DNA from: Nitrospirota bacterium
GTDB lineage: Bacteria; Nitrospirota; Thermodesulfovibrionia; Thermodesulfovibrionales; UBA9159
Assembly: GCA_023475105.1 (NCBI GenBank)
Contig: JAMCWJ010000014.1
Span: 1-45,607, forward strand
Reading direction: 5' to 3'
Length of the DNA: 45,607 nt
In this document: positions 1 through 7,266 of the stretch, piece by piece
Position numbering within the stretch: the first letter of the stretch is position 1
Layout of the letters: each line of letters starts with the position of its first letter
The notes under the pieces: model-generated
Databases searched by the model: none
Seen by the model: only the letters and a program-made list of their open reading frames with translations
Told to the model about the DNA's origin: nothing
Made by a program: the position numbers and the translations under genes

Positions 1-1
1 C

Positions 2-2320
2 GATCCGAATGCAGAGGACGCTGTCGATTCGATCGCAGTGCAGGCGGACGGGAAGATCCTGGTGGGCGATAGTTTCACAAGCATCGGCGGACAGACGAGG
101 AACTACATAGCGCGGCTGAATGAGGACGGCACGCCGGATGCAGACTTCAATCCGAATGCAAACGGCTCTGTCGATTCGATCGCAGTGCAGGCGGACGGGA
201 AGATCCTGGTGGGTGGCTGGTTCACAAACATCGGCGGCGTGACGAGGAACTACATAGCGCGGCTGAATGAGGACGGCACGCCGGATGACTTCAATCCCAA
301 TGCAAACTTCTATGTCGAATCCATCGCAGTGCAGGCGGACGGGAAGATCCTGGTGGGCGGATATTTCACAAGCATCGGCGGACAGACGAGGAACAAAATA
401 GCCCGGCTGAAAGCTGACGGCACGCCGGATGCGGACTTCAATCCGAATGCAAGCGACGCTGTCTATTCCATCGCGGTGCAGGCGGACGGGAAGATACTTG
501 TTGGCGGTGCGTTCACAACCATAGGCGGACAGGCGAGGAACAGAATAGCCCGGCTGAACAGCGACACAGAAGCTGTTCAAGAGCTCACGGTCTCTGAGGA
601 CGGAAAAACAATAACCTGGATGAGGGGAGGGTCCTCGCCCGAAGTATATGATGTGACCTTCGAATACTCCGAAGACAAGAACGACTGGAGTGCAGCGATA
701 TACCTCGGCGCCGGAACCCGCATCACCGGCGGCTGGCAGCTCCAAGGCCAGTCCCTGCCTTTAACCGGCTATGTGAGGGCCAGGGGCAAGGCTTATGGCG
801 GGTATCAAAACGGCTCGACATCCCTCATGGAAACCGTGAAGCTGTATAACAACCAGCCCGGTACTCACATCCTGACCGTAACCAAAGACGGTACGGGGAC
901 AGGCACAGTAACGGCAGGAGTAAACTGCACCCTGACCTGGATAGGCGATACAGGCACATGCACGGTTGACGACGGCAAGGAGATAACACTTTCAGGCAGC
1001 GCCGCCGCAGGCTCGTACTTTGAAGGCTGGTCAAACGGCACAGGCTCGGCAGCAGGCTGCACAGGCACAGGGGATTGCAAATTCAATATCACTGCCGATT
1101 CAGGAGTGACGGCAACGTTTAGAAAGAACCAACCGAATCAGTACACGGTAACAGCCTCGCCGGGTGTCAACGGCAGCCTCGATCCCTCGACCCCGTCGCC
1201 CCAAACCGTGAACTACGGCTCGACCACAAGCTTCAAGTTCAACGCGAATGGGGGCTATCACGTGGCCAGTGTGAGCGGTTGCTGGGGGAACCCTTACAAC
1301 AACAGCGCCGATTCGGTCCCGAGCTATACATACACAACCGGCGCGATAACAGGCAACTGCACGGTAACGGCGACCTTTGCGGCGAATCAGCAGCCTGATG
1401 ATCTGGTCTGCACGGACGGCGGTTTGCCGTGTCTGGAGAGGACGGATGGCGGCAGCGACGGAGACAACCTTGAGGACGGCAAGCCGAAAGTCGGTCTTGA
1501 ATACAGGTTCACCGTGTGGGCATTGGATCAGGGAGGAAAGCCGCAATATGTCAGGCTTTACCTGGCACAGAGGAGCAACCCGGATGAGGCCGATTTCTAT
1601 CCCTATGACCTGGCCTGCGCCGGAGACTACGCAACGGGCGCGGACTGTACCTACACCACGAAACTCGGTCCCGCGCATATCCACAAATACTGCTTCGAGA
1701 TGAAAACAGCCGGTGGCGCTGTTGTGACATATCCTGAGAAGGGCTGCATGACAGGGCCTGTCATAGAGATGATGAACGGCGACAACATACTGGGAATTCC
1801 GAGGGACGTGAGCTCGCCCGTGCTTGACGGTGCAACAGCCTTCGGGAGCGAAGAAATCTACGGATGGCTCTCCACCGGGCTGACGACCGACAAAAACTAC
1901 GGAAGCTACGAGCGCGTCGATTCAGCGCCCGTTGAAGCCGGGGAGGGGTACTACGTGGAAAGGGGCGCAGCGTCCGCCATCCCCGACCTTGACGCTTATG
2001 CGGACATAGCCGCCTCAACCTATGCGGCGGCCCTCAGTCCGGGATGGAACATCATAAGCAATCCTTACGGCGGCAACGTGAAACTGAGCAGCGTGCAGGT
2101 GCAGAAAGGCTCTGAGTCGCCCATCGCATGGAGCAGCGCAGTCAACAGCGGGTGGCTCGTGAACGCCATATACTACTTCAACGGCAGCGACTGGGGAAGC
2201 ACCTACAGCTTCGAAAGCGCGGGCGGGGCACCGGATGCGACCCTTGCCCCGTGGCTCGGATACTGGGTGTATCTGGACAAGGACGACGACACTTATACCC
2301 TGATAATAACCAAACCCTAA
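2..2320 (+). CDS. Secreted delta-60 repeat / InlB-like repeat protein, 5' end outside window
   Basis: The frame is already open at the first base, so the N-terminus lies outside the window. The first ~180 residues are about four delta-60 beta-propeller units of 49 residues (48 in one), each with the pattern DGKILVGG-FT-IGG--RN-IARLN-DGTPD--FNPNA. The repeats are also near-identical as DNA. A beta-sandwich-like stretch follows, then two InlB-type repeats around residues 280-460 (TVTKDGTGTGTV, TVTASPGVNGSL, each ending in a GW or TATF signature). The C-terminal ~150 residues hold a GWNIISNPYGG segment common at the ends of bacterial surface proteins. Role is probably extracellular or surface structure; no catalytic motif is seen. 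It is followed 16 bases later by a small exported protein with an AAGGAGGAG ribosome-binding site, suggesting co-transcription. Confidence 0.85.
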   Translation, partial: DPNAEDAVDSIAVQADGKILVGDSFTSIGGQTRNYIARLNEDGTPDADFNPNANGSVDSIAVQADGKILVGGWFTNIGGVTRNYIARLNEDGTPDDFNPNANFYVESIAVQADGKILVGGYFTSIGGQTRNKIARLKADGTPDADFNPNASDAVYSIAVQADGKILVGGAFTTIGGQARNRIARLNSDTEAVQELTVSEDGKTITWMRGGSSPEVYDVTFEYSEDKNDWSAAIYLGAGTRITGGWQLQGQSLPLTGYVRARGKAYGGYQNGSTSLMETVKLYNNQPGTHILTVTKDGTGTGTVTAGVNCTLTWIGDTGTCTVDDGKEITLSGSAAAGSYFEGWSNGTGSAAGCTGTGDCKFNITADSGVTATFRKNQPNQYTVTASPGVNGSLDPSTPSPQTVNYGSTTSFKFNANGGYHVASVSGCWGNPYNNSADSVPSYTYTTGAITGNCTVTATFAANQQPDDLVCTDGGLPCLERTDGGSDGDNLEDGKPKVGLEYRFTVWALDQGGKPQYVRLYLAQRSNPDEADFYPYDLACAGDYATGADCTYTTKLGPAHIHKYCFEMKTAGGAVVTYPEKGCMTGPVIEMMNGDNILGIPRDVSSPVLDGATAFGSEEIYGWLSTGLTTDKNYGSYERVDSAPVEAGEGYYVERGAASAIPDLDAYADIAASTYAAALSPGWNIISNPYGGNVKLSSVQVQKGSESPIAWSSAVNSGWLVNAIYYFNGSDWGSTYSFESAGGAPDATLAPWLGYWVYLDKDDDTYTLIITKP

Positions 2321-2336
2321 AGGAGGAGATCGAACA

Positions 2337-2819
2337 ATGAAGACCGAGAGATATACACTTAAAACAATAATGATAAGCATGATGCTTGCGACCCTTGCGG
2401 CCCCGGCATATGCCGCTTCGGAATGGGAAGCCGGGATAACGGCGACCGTCGGCAACGCAAGCAACAGGCTGAGCGCCGGGCAGAAGTCCGGCGCCACAGA
2501 CGGCTTTGACCCCGGATACGAAGTGCCTGCCATGCCGGCTGGCGATGTCAGGGCATACTTCACCTGCGAAGGCAGGGAAGTCTGGAGGGACATAAAAGGC
2601 GCTGCCCCTGACAACCTGAGGGAATGGGACCTGTCCATAGAGTCCCCCCTGACCGGAAAGACCGTGACAATAAGCTGGGACTCTGCGGCAGTGCCCGGCG
2701 GCCTTACACTGAAAGATCCTTCCACAGGCGCCGAGGTGGACATGAGCGCCGTGAGCTCATACGCATATGTAAATACAGGACGGAAAAACCTGGTCATACA
2801 AATGAAGGAGGTCAGATAA
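2337..2819 (+). CDS. Small exported protein of unknown function
   Basis: A 160-residue protein with a clear Sec signal peptide (MKTERYTLKTIMISMMLATL, cleavage probably after APAYA). The mature part is beta-rich, ending in a domain with VTISWDSAAVPGGLTL that resembles the C-terminal modules found behind secreted repeat proteins. The start is set by AAGGAGGAG seven to ten bases upstream. It follows the delta-60 protein with a 16-base gap and its TAA overlaps an ATG at 2819 (TAATG), so it looks like the middle gene of a secreted-protein operon. I do not recognise the family; a partner or accessory of the preceding surface protein is an inference from position only. Confidence 0.7.
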   Translation: MKTERYTLKTIMISMMLATLAAPAYAASEWEAGITATVGNASNRLSAGQKSGATDGFDPGYEVPAMPAGDVRAYFTCEGREVWRDIKGAAPDNLREWDLSIESPLTGKTVTISWDSAAVPGGLTLKDPSTGAEVDMSAVSSYAYVNTGRKNLVIQMKEVR

Positions 2820-2950
2820 TGAAGAATATATGCAGAGAAATCGGCACAAATGGATATAAAAGCCCCCTTTCACCCCTGCCTACCGGACCTGCCTACCTGG
2901 CAGGTCCGGTAGGCCCTCTTTCCAAAGGTAGGCCCTCTTTCCAAAGGTAG
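2819..2950 (+). pseudogene. Gene start interrupted by a repeat cluster
   Basis: An ATG at 2819 overlaps the stop of the preceding gene (TAATG) and has a good ribosome-binding site (AAGGAGGTC). After about 14 codons the frame runs into a palindrome and the 19-bp tandem array and stops at 2950. The most economical reading is that a third gene of the operon once began here and was cut by repeat insertion. The lipoprotein gene beginning at 3096 may be its surviving continuation or a separate gene. The alternative is that these codons are only leftover sequence. Confidence 0.4.
2881..2911. repeat. Perfect palindrome, 13-bp arms, 5-base loop
   Basis: TACCGGACCTGCC at 2881-2893 and GGCAGGTCCGGTA at 2899-2911 are exact reverse complements around TACCT. 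The right arm runs directly into the first unit of the 19-bp array, so the palindrome and the array look like one composite insertion. Confidence 0.9.
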
Positions 2951-3025
2951 GCCCTCTTTCCAAAGGTAGGCCCTCTTTCCAAAGGTAGGCCCTCTTTCCA
3001 AAGGTAGGCCCTCTTTCCAAAGGTA
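2912..3025. repeat. Tandem array, six identical 19-bp units
   Basis: The unit GGCCCTCTTTCCAAAGGTA occurs six times without a mismatch at 2912, 2931, 2950, 2969, 2988 and 3007, with a seventh partial unit beginning at 3026. There are no spacers, so this is a minisatellite and not a CRISPR. Perfect identity suggests recent slippage expansion and likely copy-number variation between strains. Confidence 0.95.
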
Positions 3026-3042
3026 GGCCCTTCGATATAAAT

Positions 3043-3064
3043 GTCATCCTGAGCTTGTCGAAGG
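3043..3064. repeat. Dispersed repeat, TCCTGAGCTTGTCGAAGG family
   Basis: This copy shares the core CCTGAGCTTGTCGAAGG with the copies at 35186-35211 and (inverted, one mismatch) 35546-35571 that flank the GIY-YIG gene. The sequence just after it contains AAGGGGAGA, which serves as the ribosome-binding site of the lipoprotein gene at 3096. Confidence 0.8.
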
Positions 3065-3095
3065 GTGGCAAAGAGGGGGAAGGGGAGATTTTCAG

Positions 3096-3506
3096 GTGAA
3101 AACCAAAGTTTGGCTGTTTGTACTGCTGCTGATAATGTCCGCATCGCTTGCGGCATGCGGAGGCGGGGGAGGCTCTTCCGAGCCTGTACCCCCACTGCCT
3201 GCGCCGGTGAATGTGAGCGCCACCGCGGGCAACGAGCAGGTGACGATCACATGGGACGCCGTAGATGGAGCAACCTCGTACAACATTTACTGGTCAAATA
3301 CGCCGGGAGTGACAAGGGCCACCGGAATGAAAATAGCCGATGTGGCGAGCCCCTATGTACATCTTACCGGAGACGGAAGCAACGGAAGGATATTTTACTA
3401 TGTGGTGACGGCAGCGGGCGCAGACGGTGAAAGTGCAGAGAGCGCAGAGGTCAACGCCACCCCGACACTGGAGCCGCCTCCTCCGCCGGGGTTTATTTCC
3501 CCATAG
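3096..3506 (+). CDS. Lipoprotein with one fibronectin type III domain
   Basis: A 136-residue protein starting with GTG. The signal peptide ends in the lipobox LAAC (cysteine at residue 21), followed by a GGGGG linker, so it should be lipid-anchored and exported. Residues ~35-125 form a FnIII domain (VSATAGNEQVTITWD, YNIYWS, YYVVTAAG). It ends in a proline-rich tail soon after the domain, which is short for this class and may indicate truncation. The ribosome-binding sequence AAGGGGAGA eight bases before the start belongs to the adjacent repeat cluster. It may once have been the third gene of the delta-60 operon. Confidence 0.75.
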   Translation: MKTKVWLFVLLLIMSASLAACGGGGGSSEPVPPLPAPVNVSATAGNEQVTITWDAVDGATSYNIYWSNTPGVTRATGMKIADVASPYVHLTGDGSNGRIFYYVVTAAGADGESAESAEVNATPTLEPPPPPGFISP

Positions 3507-3555
3507 AAAATTGCATCAGTCCTTTGAGCGAGATGAGGCTGAGGAGCCGCTTGAG

Positions 3556-4218
3556 ATGATCAGCGTCGTGATAGCCGACGATCACGTGCCTTTCAGGCAG
3601 GGCCTCCTCCGCCTCATGGAGATGGAGGAAGATATCGCGGTAGTGGGTGAGTGCGGAAACGGCAATGCGGCGATAGAGATGATCCTCGCCATCCGCCCGG
3701 ACGTGGCGGTCCTCGATGTCGTCATGCCGCCGGTCGGGGGAATAGAGGTCGCAGAAGAGATCGCCGAACGCGGTCTCGACACGCGCGTTGTCGTTCTCAC
3801 AACGTATAAGTCTCCGGCCCTGGTTCGTTCGGTTTTCAATGCCGGGGTTTCTGCATATGCGTTGAAAGATGGGGCCTTTGACGACGTGGCTCAGGCGATC
3901 AGGACAGCGGCGGTAGGCGGGACCTTCATCACTGCCTCGTTGGCATTGGACCTTCCCGATCCGGGCTTTGCTGTTCATGACGGCCCCTTGACCAGCAGAG
4001 AGCGGGAAATCCTCAAAATGATTGCCCGGGGACAGACCGGCAGGGAGATCTCCGCAAGTCTCTTCATCAGCCCTAAGACGGTCGAGACGCACCGGAAGAA
4101 CATTATGTGCAAACTCTGTCTTAGCTCGGTGGCCGAGCTTGTCTGCTACGCCGTCGAATCCGGCCTCATTCGAGAGCGCCCCGAGCGGCCCGGTGCGCTT
4201 TTCCCTCCCAGAAGATAG
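3556..4218 (+). CDS. NarL/LuxR-family response regulator
   Basis: About 220 residues. The N-terminal receiver domain starts MISVVIADDHVPFRQGL, with the acidic pair ADD, the phospho-acceptor aspartate in VLDVVMP, and the conserved lysine in ALKDGAF. The C-terminal LuxR helix-turn-helix carries LTSREREILKMIARGQTGRE and SPKTVETHRKNIM. The frame stays open upstream to 3427, but that part overlaps the lipoprotein gene and has no domain, so I chose the ATG at 3556 preceded by GAGGAG. It should be a DNA-binding transcription regulator controlled by a histidine kinase, which is not in the immediate neighbourhood. A small ORF and a second response regulator follow. Confidence 0.9.
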   Translation: MISVVIADDHVPFRQGLLRLMEMEEDIAVVGECGNGNAAIEMILAIRPDVAVLDVVMPPVGGIEVAEEIAERGLDTRVVVLTTYKSPALVRSVFNAGVSAYALKDGAFDDVAQAIRTAAVGGTFITASLALDLPDPGFAVHDGPLTSREREILKMIARGQTGREISASLFISPKTVETHRKNIMCKLCLSSVAELVCYAVESGLIRERPERPGALFPPRR

Positions 4219-4253
4219 AAGTAGGCGAGAAATTCTGCTGTATCGGAGGATAT

Positions 4254-4460
4254 ATGGACTGGGAAAAATTCAGAAGACTGAATCGTTCGATTAATCTGAT
4301 AGACGCATGGAGAGCCGGGAACCAAGGGAAGATTCGCTCTAAGGCTGGATATGAATTTCTTCAGCTTGTGGAGGAATACCAGCCAATAGTTTCCCGACAG
4401 GCTGCGGCAATTGCACTTGCACAGGCCGATGTCATTAGCTTCCGGATAATTTTGGAATAA
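4254..4460 (+). CDS. Small hypothetical protein between two response regulators
   Basis: A 68-residue ORF with a strong ribosome-binding site (CGGAGGA, spacing four) at the ATG. The sequence is helical, with tryptophans near the start (MDWEKF, DAWRAGN) and no transmembrane segment or recognisable motif. It ends eight bases before the next response regulator, so it is probably co-transcribed with it. The good start site and tight spacing argue that it is real; I do not recognise the family. Confidence 0.5.
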   Translation: MDWEKFRRLNRSINLIDAWRAGNQGKIRSKAGYEFLQLVEEYQPIVSRQAAAIALAQADVISFRIILE

Positions 4461-4467
4461 GGAAGCC

Positions 4468-5433
4468 ATGTGCGTAGAAATTGAAAGTATCGCAAAGACA
4501 AGAATTCTGCTTGTGGAAGACAGCAGCGTCGAGGCCAAGACGGCAAAGCATTCTCTGGAGAGGGCCGGCTATGACGTTGAGTGGGTCAAGGACGGCAAAA
4601 CCGCGATTAAAATAGCAAAGACAAAGCCCATCGATGTCATACTTCTTGACCTTGTGCTGCCCGACATAAGCGGCAGAGAGGTATGCCGCTACTTGAGGAA
4701 GAGCCGAAATACGAATGGAATTCCGATCATTATGCTTACAGTAAGGGACAAGGTTATCGACAGGGTGGCGGGATTAGCAGCAGGGGCTGATGATTATCTC
4801 CCTAAGCCTTATAGCGACCGGGAACTTAATGCACGCATATACGCCTGCTTGAGGACAAAGGAGCTGCGGGACGGACTGCAGGAAAAGAACAAACAACTGG
4901 CGGAGATGTTTGAAGAGGCGAAGAAGCTTGCAACCACGGACCCGTTGACCGGTCTTTTTAACCGGAGGCATTGTGAGGCCGTCATTGAGTATGAATTCCG
5001 AAGGGCTGCACGATACAAATCTCCCCTTTCATGTTTCATACTGGATATAGACCACTTTAAGACGGTGAATGATAAATACGGTCATCGTGCAGGGGATACG
5101 GTTCTCGTAGAAATAGCGCAGATACTCAAAGGTGTCATAAGAGCAGTTGATACCGTAGCGCGGTGGGGCGGCGAGGAGTTTCTCCTTGTGCTCCCCCAAA
5201 CCGGGAACGAGGGCGCTATGGTCTTGGCACAGAAGCTTCTTAACAAGGTCTCCGGACATACGTTCTCCGAAGTTCCGGATAGGCGCCTTACAGTGAGTAT
5301 CGGCATTGCCGGCATCCCCAGTCTTTCCATCGATACGGGGGAGAAACTGGTAAATGCGGCCGACCGTGCCATGTATAAGGCCAAGAGAAGAGGGCGCAAC
5401 ATGGCGATGAACGTGCAGGAGGGGATGAGATGA
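4468..5433 (+). CDS. Response regulator with diguanylate cyclase (GGDEF) output
   Basis: A 321-residue PleD-like protein. Residues ~11-125 form a receiver domain (ILLVEDSSVEAK, phospho-acceptor in VILLDLVLPD, lysine in DYLPKPYS). A short coiled linker (LQEKNKQLAEMFEEAKKL) precedes a GGDEF domain beginning TTDPLTGLFNRRH. The active-site signature is GGEEF, an active variant. RAVD lies five residues before it, which is the inhibitory RxxD site that binds c-di-GMP. The predicted activity is phosphorylation-controlled synthesis of c-di-GMP from two GTP, with product inhibition. Its position after a LuxR regulator and a small ORF suggests one signalling cluster. Confidence 0.93.
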   Translation: MCVEIESIAKTRILLVEDSSVEAKTAKHSLERAGYDVEWVKDGKTAIKIAKTKPIDVILLDLVLPDISGREVCRYLRKSRNTNGIPIIMLTVRDKVIDRVAGLAAGADDYLPKPYSDRELNARIYACLRTKELRDGLQEKNKQLAEMFEEAKKLATTDPLTGLFNRRHCEAVIEYEFRRAARYKSPLSCFILDIDHFKTVNDKYGHRAGDTVLVEIAQILKGVIRAVDTVARWGGEEFLLVLPQTGNEGAMVLAQKLLNKVSGHTFSEVPDRRLTVSIGIAGIPSLSIDTGEKLVNAADRAMYKAKRRGRNMAMNVQEGMR

Positions 5434-5639
5434 AACGGCCCATGCAGGACTCAAGCCATCCCCGAAGGAAGTTCAGTTTATGAGCGGTTGAAAGCGCAGC
5501 TTTTTTGCTATCGCCTTGGGTTTGGCGGCTGTCACCATGCAAGCGGAAGAAAACTTCTGCAAAAAGTCGAGCATTACCTTCGTTGAAAGGATCGCAGATA
5601 ATTTCCGAAGAAGAGGTCCTTGAAATATAATGATAAAAG
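5434..5639. other. Gap between diguanylate cyclase and tRNA-Ser
   Basis: About 200 bases with no convincing ORF. There is no clear terminator hairpin for the diguanylate cyclase gene. I see nothing else that can be supported. Confidence 0.4.
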
Positions 5640-5729
5640 TGGCGGAGGGGGTGAGATTCGAACTCACGGTAGAGTTGCCCCTACAACGATTTTCAAGACC
5701 GTCGCCTTCAACCGCTCGGCCACCCCTCC
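5640..5729 (-). tRNA. tRNA-Ser (anticodon UGA)
   Basis: Read on the minus strand, the acceptor stem pairs GGAGGGG (from 5729) with CCCCTCC, followed by discriminator G and an encoded CCA at 5640-5642. The anticodon loop is CTTGAAA between paired ACGGT and ATCGT, giving anticodon TGA. The long variable arm (GTAGGGGCAACTCTAC) is typical of serine tRNAs, and the T-loop GTTCGAATC is intact. An extended -10 promoter lies 11 bases upstream at 5741-5749. Confidence 0.95.
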
Positions 5730-5740
5730 GGATGCCGATT

Positions 5741-5749
5741 ATTATACCA
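5741..5749 (-). promoter_or_regulatory. Extended -10 promoter for tRNA-Ser
   Basis: TGGTATAAT on the minus strand, a perfect TGNTATAAT extended -10 element, 11 bases before the first base of the tRNA. No good -35 box is visible, as expected for this promoter type. Confidence 0.65.
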
Positions 5750-5913
5750 AAGGGGGTCGAGAATTAGGAAGAAAGACGCTGCTTTGCCGGGAGCTTTCCC
5801 CGGGATCTGTCCTGAATGCAGGAAGAGAATCTATCCGGACTATTAGCTGCAGGAACGCCTGCTCACCATCCCCTCCGTCATCTCTCTCCCTATGCTATTG
5901 AAATCGCGGGTTT

Positions 5914-5922
5914 TGATATAGT
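5914..5922 (+). promoter_or_regulatory. Extended -10 promoter for tRNA-Leu
   Basis: TGATATAGT lies 13 bases before the tRNA-Leu gene. TTGAAA at 5898-5903 could be a weak -35 box, but the spacing of 13 is too short, so recognition through the TG extension is more likely. Confidence 0.5.
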
Positions 5923-5935
5923 ATCATCCATATAT

Positions 5936-6021
5936 GCCGAAGTGGTGGAACCTGGTAGACACGCACGTTTGAGGGGCGTGTGGGGAAACCCGTGCGGGTT
6001 CAAATCCCGCCTTCGGCACCA
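5936..6021 (+). tRNA. tRNA-Leu (anticodon GAG)
   Basis: The acceptor stem pairs GCCGAAG with CTTCGGC, followed by discriminator A and encoded CCA at 6019-6021. The anticodon arm is CACGT-TTGAGGG-GCGTG with anticodon GAG. It has a long variable arm of class II type and the T-arm GGGTTCAAATCCC. Confidence 0.95.
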
Positions 6022-6101
6022 ATTCTTCCCAAACGGCGGCCACCGTCCCCTTCCCGGACTTCATTGACGCACATAGAGAGAAAACGCAGGAGAGAAATAG
6101 T

Positions 6102-6518
6102 ATGAAAGGACCACGATTGTTTTCCGGCACCGGACCGACTCTCGTGAAACTGTCGACGTTACTTGGGGCAATTGCTCTCGTGTGCATCGTGAGCACGGAG
6201 CCGGAAGCAGCAGATTGGGTCGAGCTTACGAGGAATGCCCCGGGCACGGTGATTTATTACCTCGATCTCGAAAGCATACATTTTGAGGGCGACAGGGCGA
6301 CATTCTGGGACAGGCGGGTGTTGTCGGACGATCCTGACTATAGAGAGATGAGAGGATATAATGAAGTCGATTGCTCGGGAAAAAAGTATCGGACGCTTCG
6401 CATAACAGGTTATGACAAGAACGGCAAAAGTTCTTCCGAAGAGGATGCAGGTGAATGGCGACAGATCGCTCCCGATACGGCTATGTCTGTGCTCTACCGC
6501 TATGTGTGCAAGGAATAG
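6102..6518 (+). CDS. Exported protein with surface-adhesin protein E-like fold
   Basis: A 138-residue protein with an N-terminal hydrophobic signal (LVKLSTLLGAIALVCIVSTE), probably cleaved before ADWVEL. The mature region matches the compact protein E-like pattern: W-E-L start, YYLDLESIHFEGDRATFWDRRV, a YNEVDCSGKKYRTL strand with a cysteine that can pair with the C-terminal YVCKE, and the W-x-x-IAPDTAMSVLY ending. These small exported proteins are common and mostly uncharacterised, so an adhesin function is not implied. The ribosome-binding site is CAGGAGAGA. It stands alone behind the tRNA and is followed by a decayed transposase region. Confidence 0.7.
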   Translation: MKGPRLFSGTGPTLVKLSTLLGAIALVCIVSTEPEAADWVELTRNAPGTVIYYLDLESIHFEGDRATFWDRRVLSDDPDYREMRGYNEVDCSGKKYRTLRITGYDKNGKSSSEEDAGEWRQIAPDTAMSVLYRYVCKE

Positions 6519-6650
6519 GGAGCACAACGATTCAGGCAGTGACGAATGGGTCGGGGATCTTGAGAAGGGGATGGAAACCACTCAGAGATTATACAAGGAA
6601 ATTGTTGCATTGAGGAATGCCTTCAGGAAGCAAAATGTAGAACGCTGCAA

Positions 6651-7000
6651 CGGGGGTCAGGCTTGAAAACGTGAATCTGGCATGGAAAGATTCCGATGTG
6701 GCAAGACCTCCTCGCATAGTGTTTCCAGGAGCGTTCTAACGAGTAAAGTCCGGCGGTAATCAAAAGGAAAATATTTTTCTTGACGATATCCCGGAGCAGA
6801 GCAGAAGAGCGGCCTTCGCGCGCGGATTGGTTGTGAGTGTCTGGCGCGAGGTAGGACATAGGATGATCTGCTTACAACCGATACTGAAGAGGGATTTACC
6901 TACGTTGTCGAAGCTGGCGAAGTTAGCGGACAAGGAGGAGGGGAGAAAAGCGGTGCGGGAAACATTGAAGGCTAAATTCACGTTTTCCAGCCTGACCCCG
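6651..7000. mobile_element. Remnant of a RAYT element with inverted ends
   Basis: About 27 bases at 6651-6678 and at 6974-7000 are inverted copies of each other (outer ends CGGGG(G)TCAGGCT, continuing with GAAAACGTGAAT), with one indel and two mismatches. The interval begins with a decayed REP-associated tyrosine transposase. GGGGTCAGG ends are familiar flanks of this class. The remaining interior does not form a convincing protein, so the unit is an internally deleted element. The flanks show no clear target duplication. Confidence 0.6.
6698..6808 (+). pseudogene. REP-associated tyrosine transposase (Y1_Tnp), N-terminal relic
   Basis: From a GTG at 6698 the translation MARPPRIVFPGAF matches the classic start of RAYT proteins. 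A TAA at 6737 replaces the tyrosine expected in the usual F-Y-H-V. The same frame then continues RVKSGGNQKENIFLDD, recognisably the H-V-x-S-R-G-N-x-x-x-x-I-F-L-D-D stretch of the family. The rest, including the HUH motif and catalytic tyrosine, is missing. The stop codon and missing core show that it is dead. Confidence 0.75.
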
Positions 7001-7266
7001 CTTACCTGCTTGCAAGAAATGCAAAGCAAAAAGCAAGGAATGCGAAGCTTTCTCTCGCGCGTAGGGGATAGAATGACAATAAGGGGTGACGTATGGCGCC
7101 CGAGATAACGCCAAATTAGAGCGAATAGCGGATTAAGTACAGGCATGACATTATCCGGTAAGCACGGCAGTCTGAATTCTTATCAGTATTCTAGCGGAAG
7201 GGGGAGGCGCATCGATGACTAAGCCGACATGCCTGAGACGGCGATGGAAATAGAAAGGAGATCAAA
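7001..7266. other. Gap before STN/NHL gene
   Basis: About 265 bases between the RAYT relic and the next gene. No ORF with a credible start or protein pattern is visible. The last bases hold the ribosome-binding site AAAGGAG of the STN/NHL gene. Confidence 0.4.

Noticed and set aside
2912..3025. CRISPR array
   Set aside because: The 19-bp units are directly adjacent with no spacers.
6760..7146. 128-residue minus-strand and 93-residue plus-strand ORFs near the RAYT relic
   Set aside because: Neither has a ribosome-binding site or protein pattern; the region is explained better as a decayed transposase with inverted ends.
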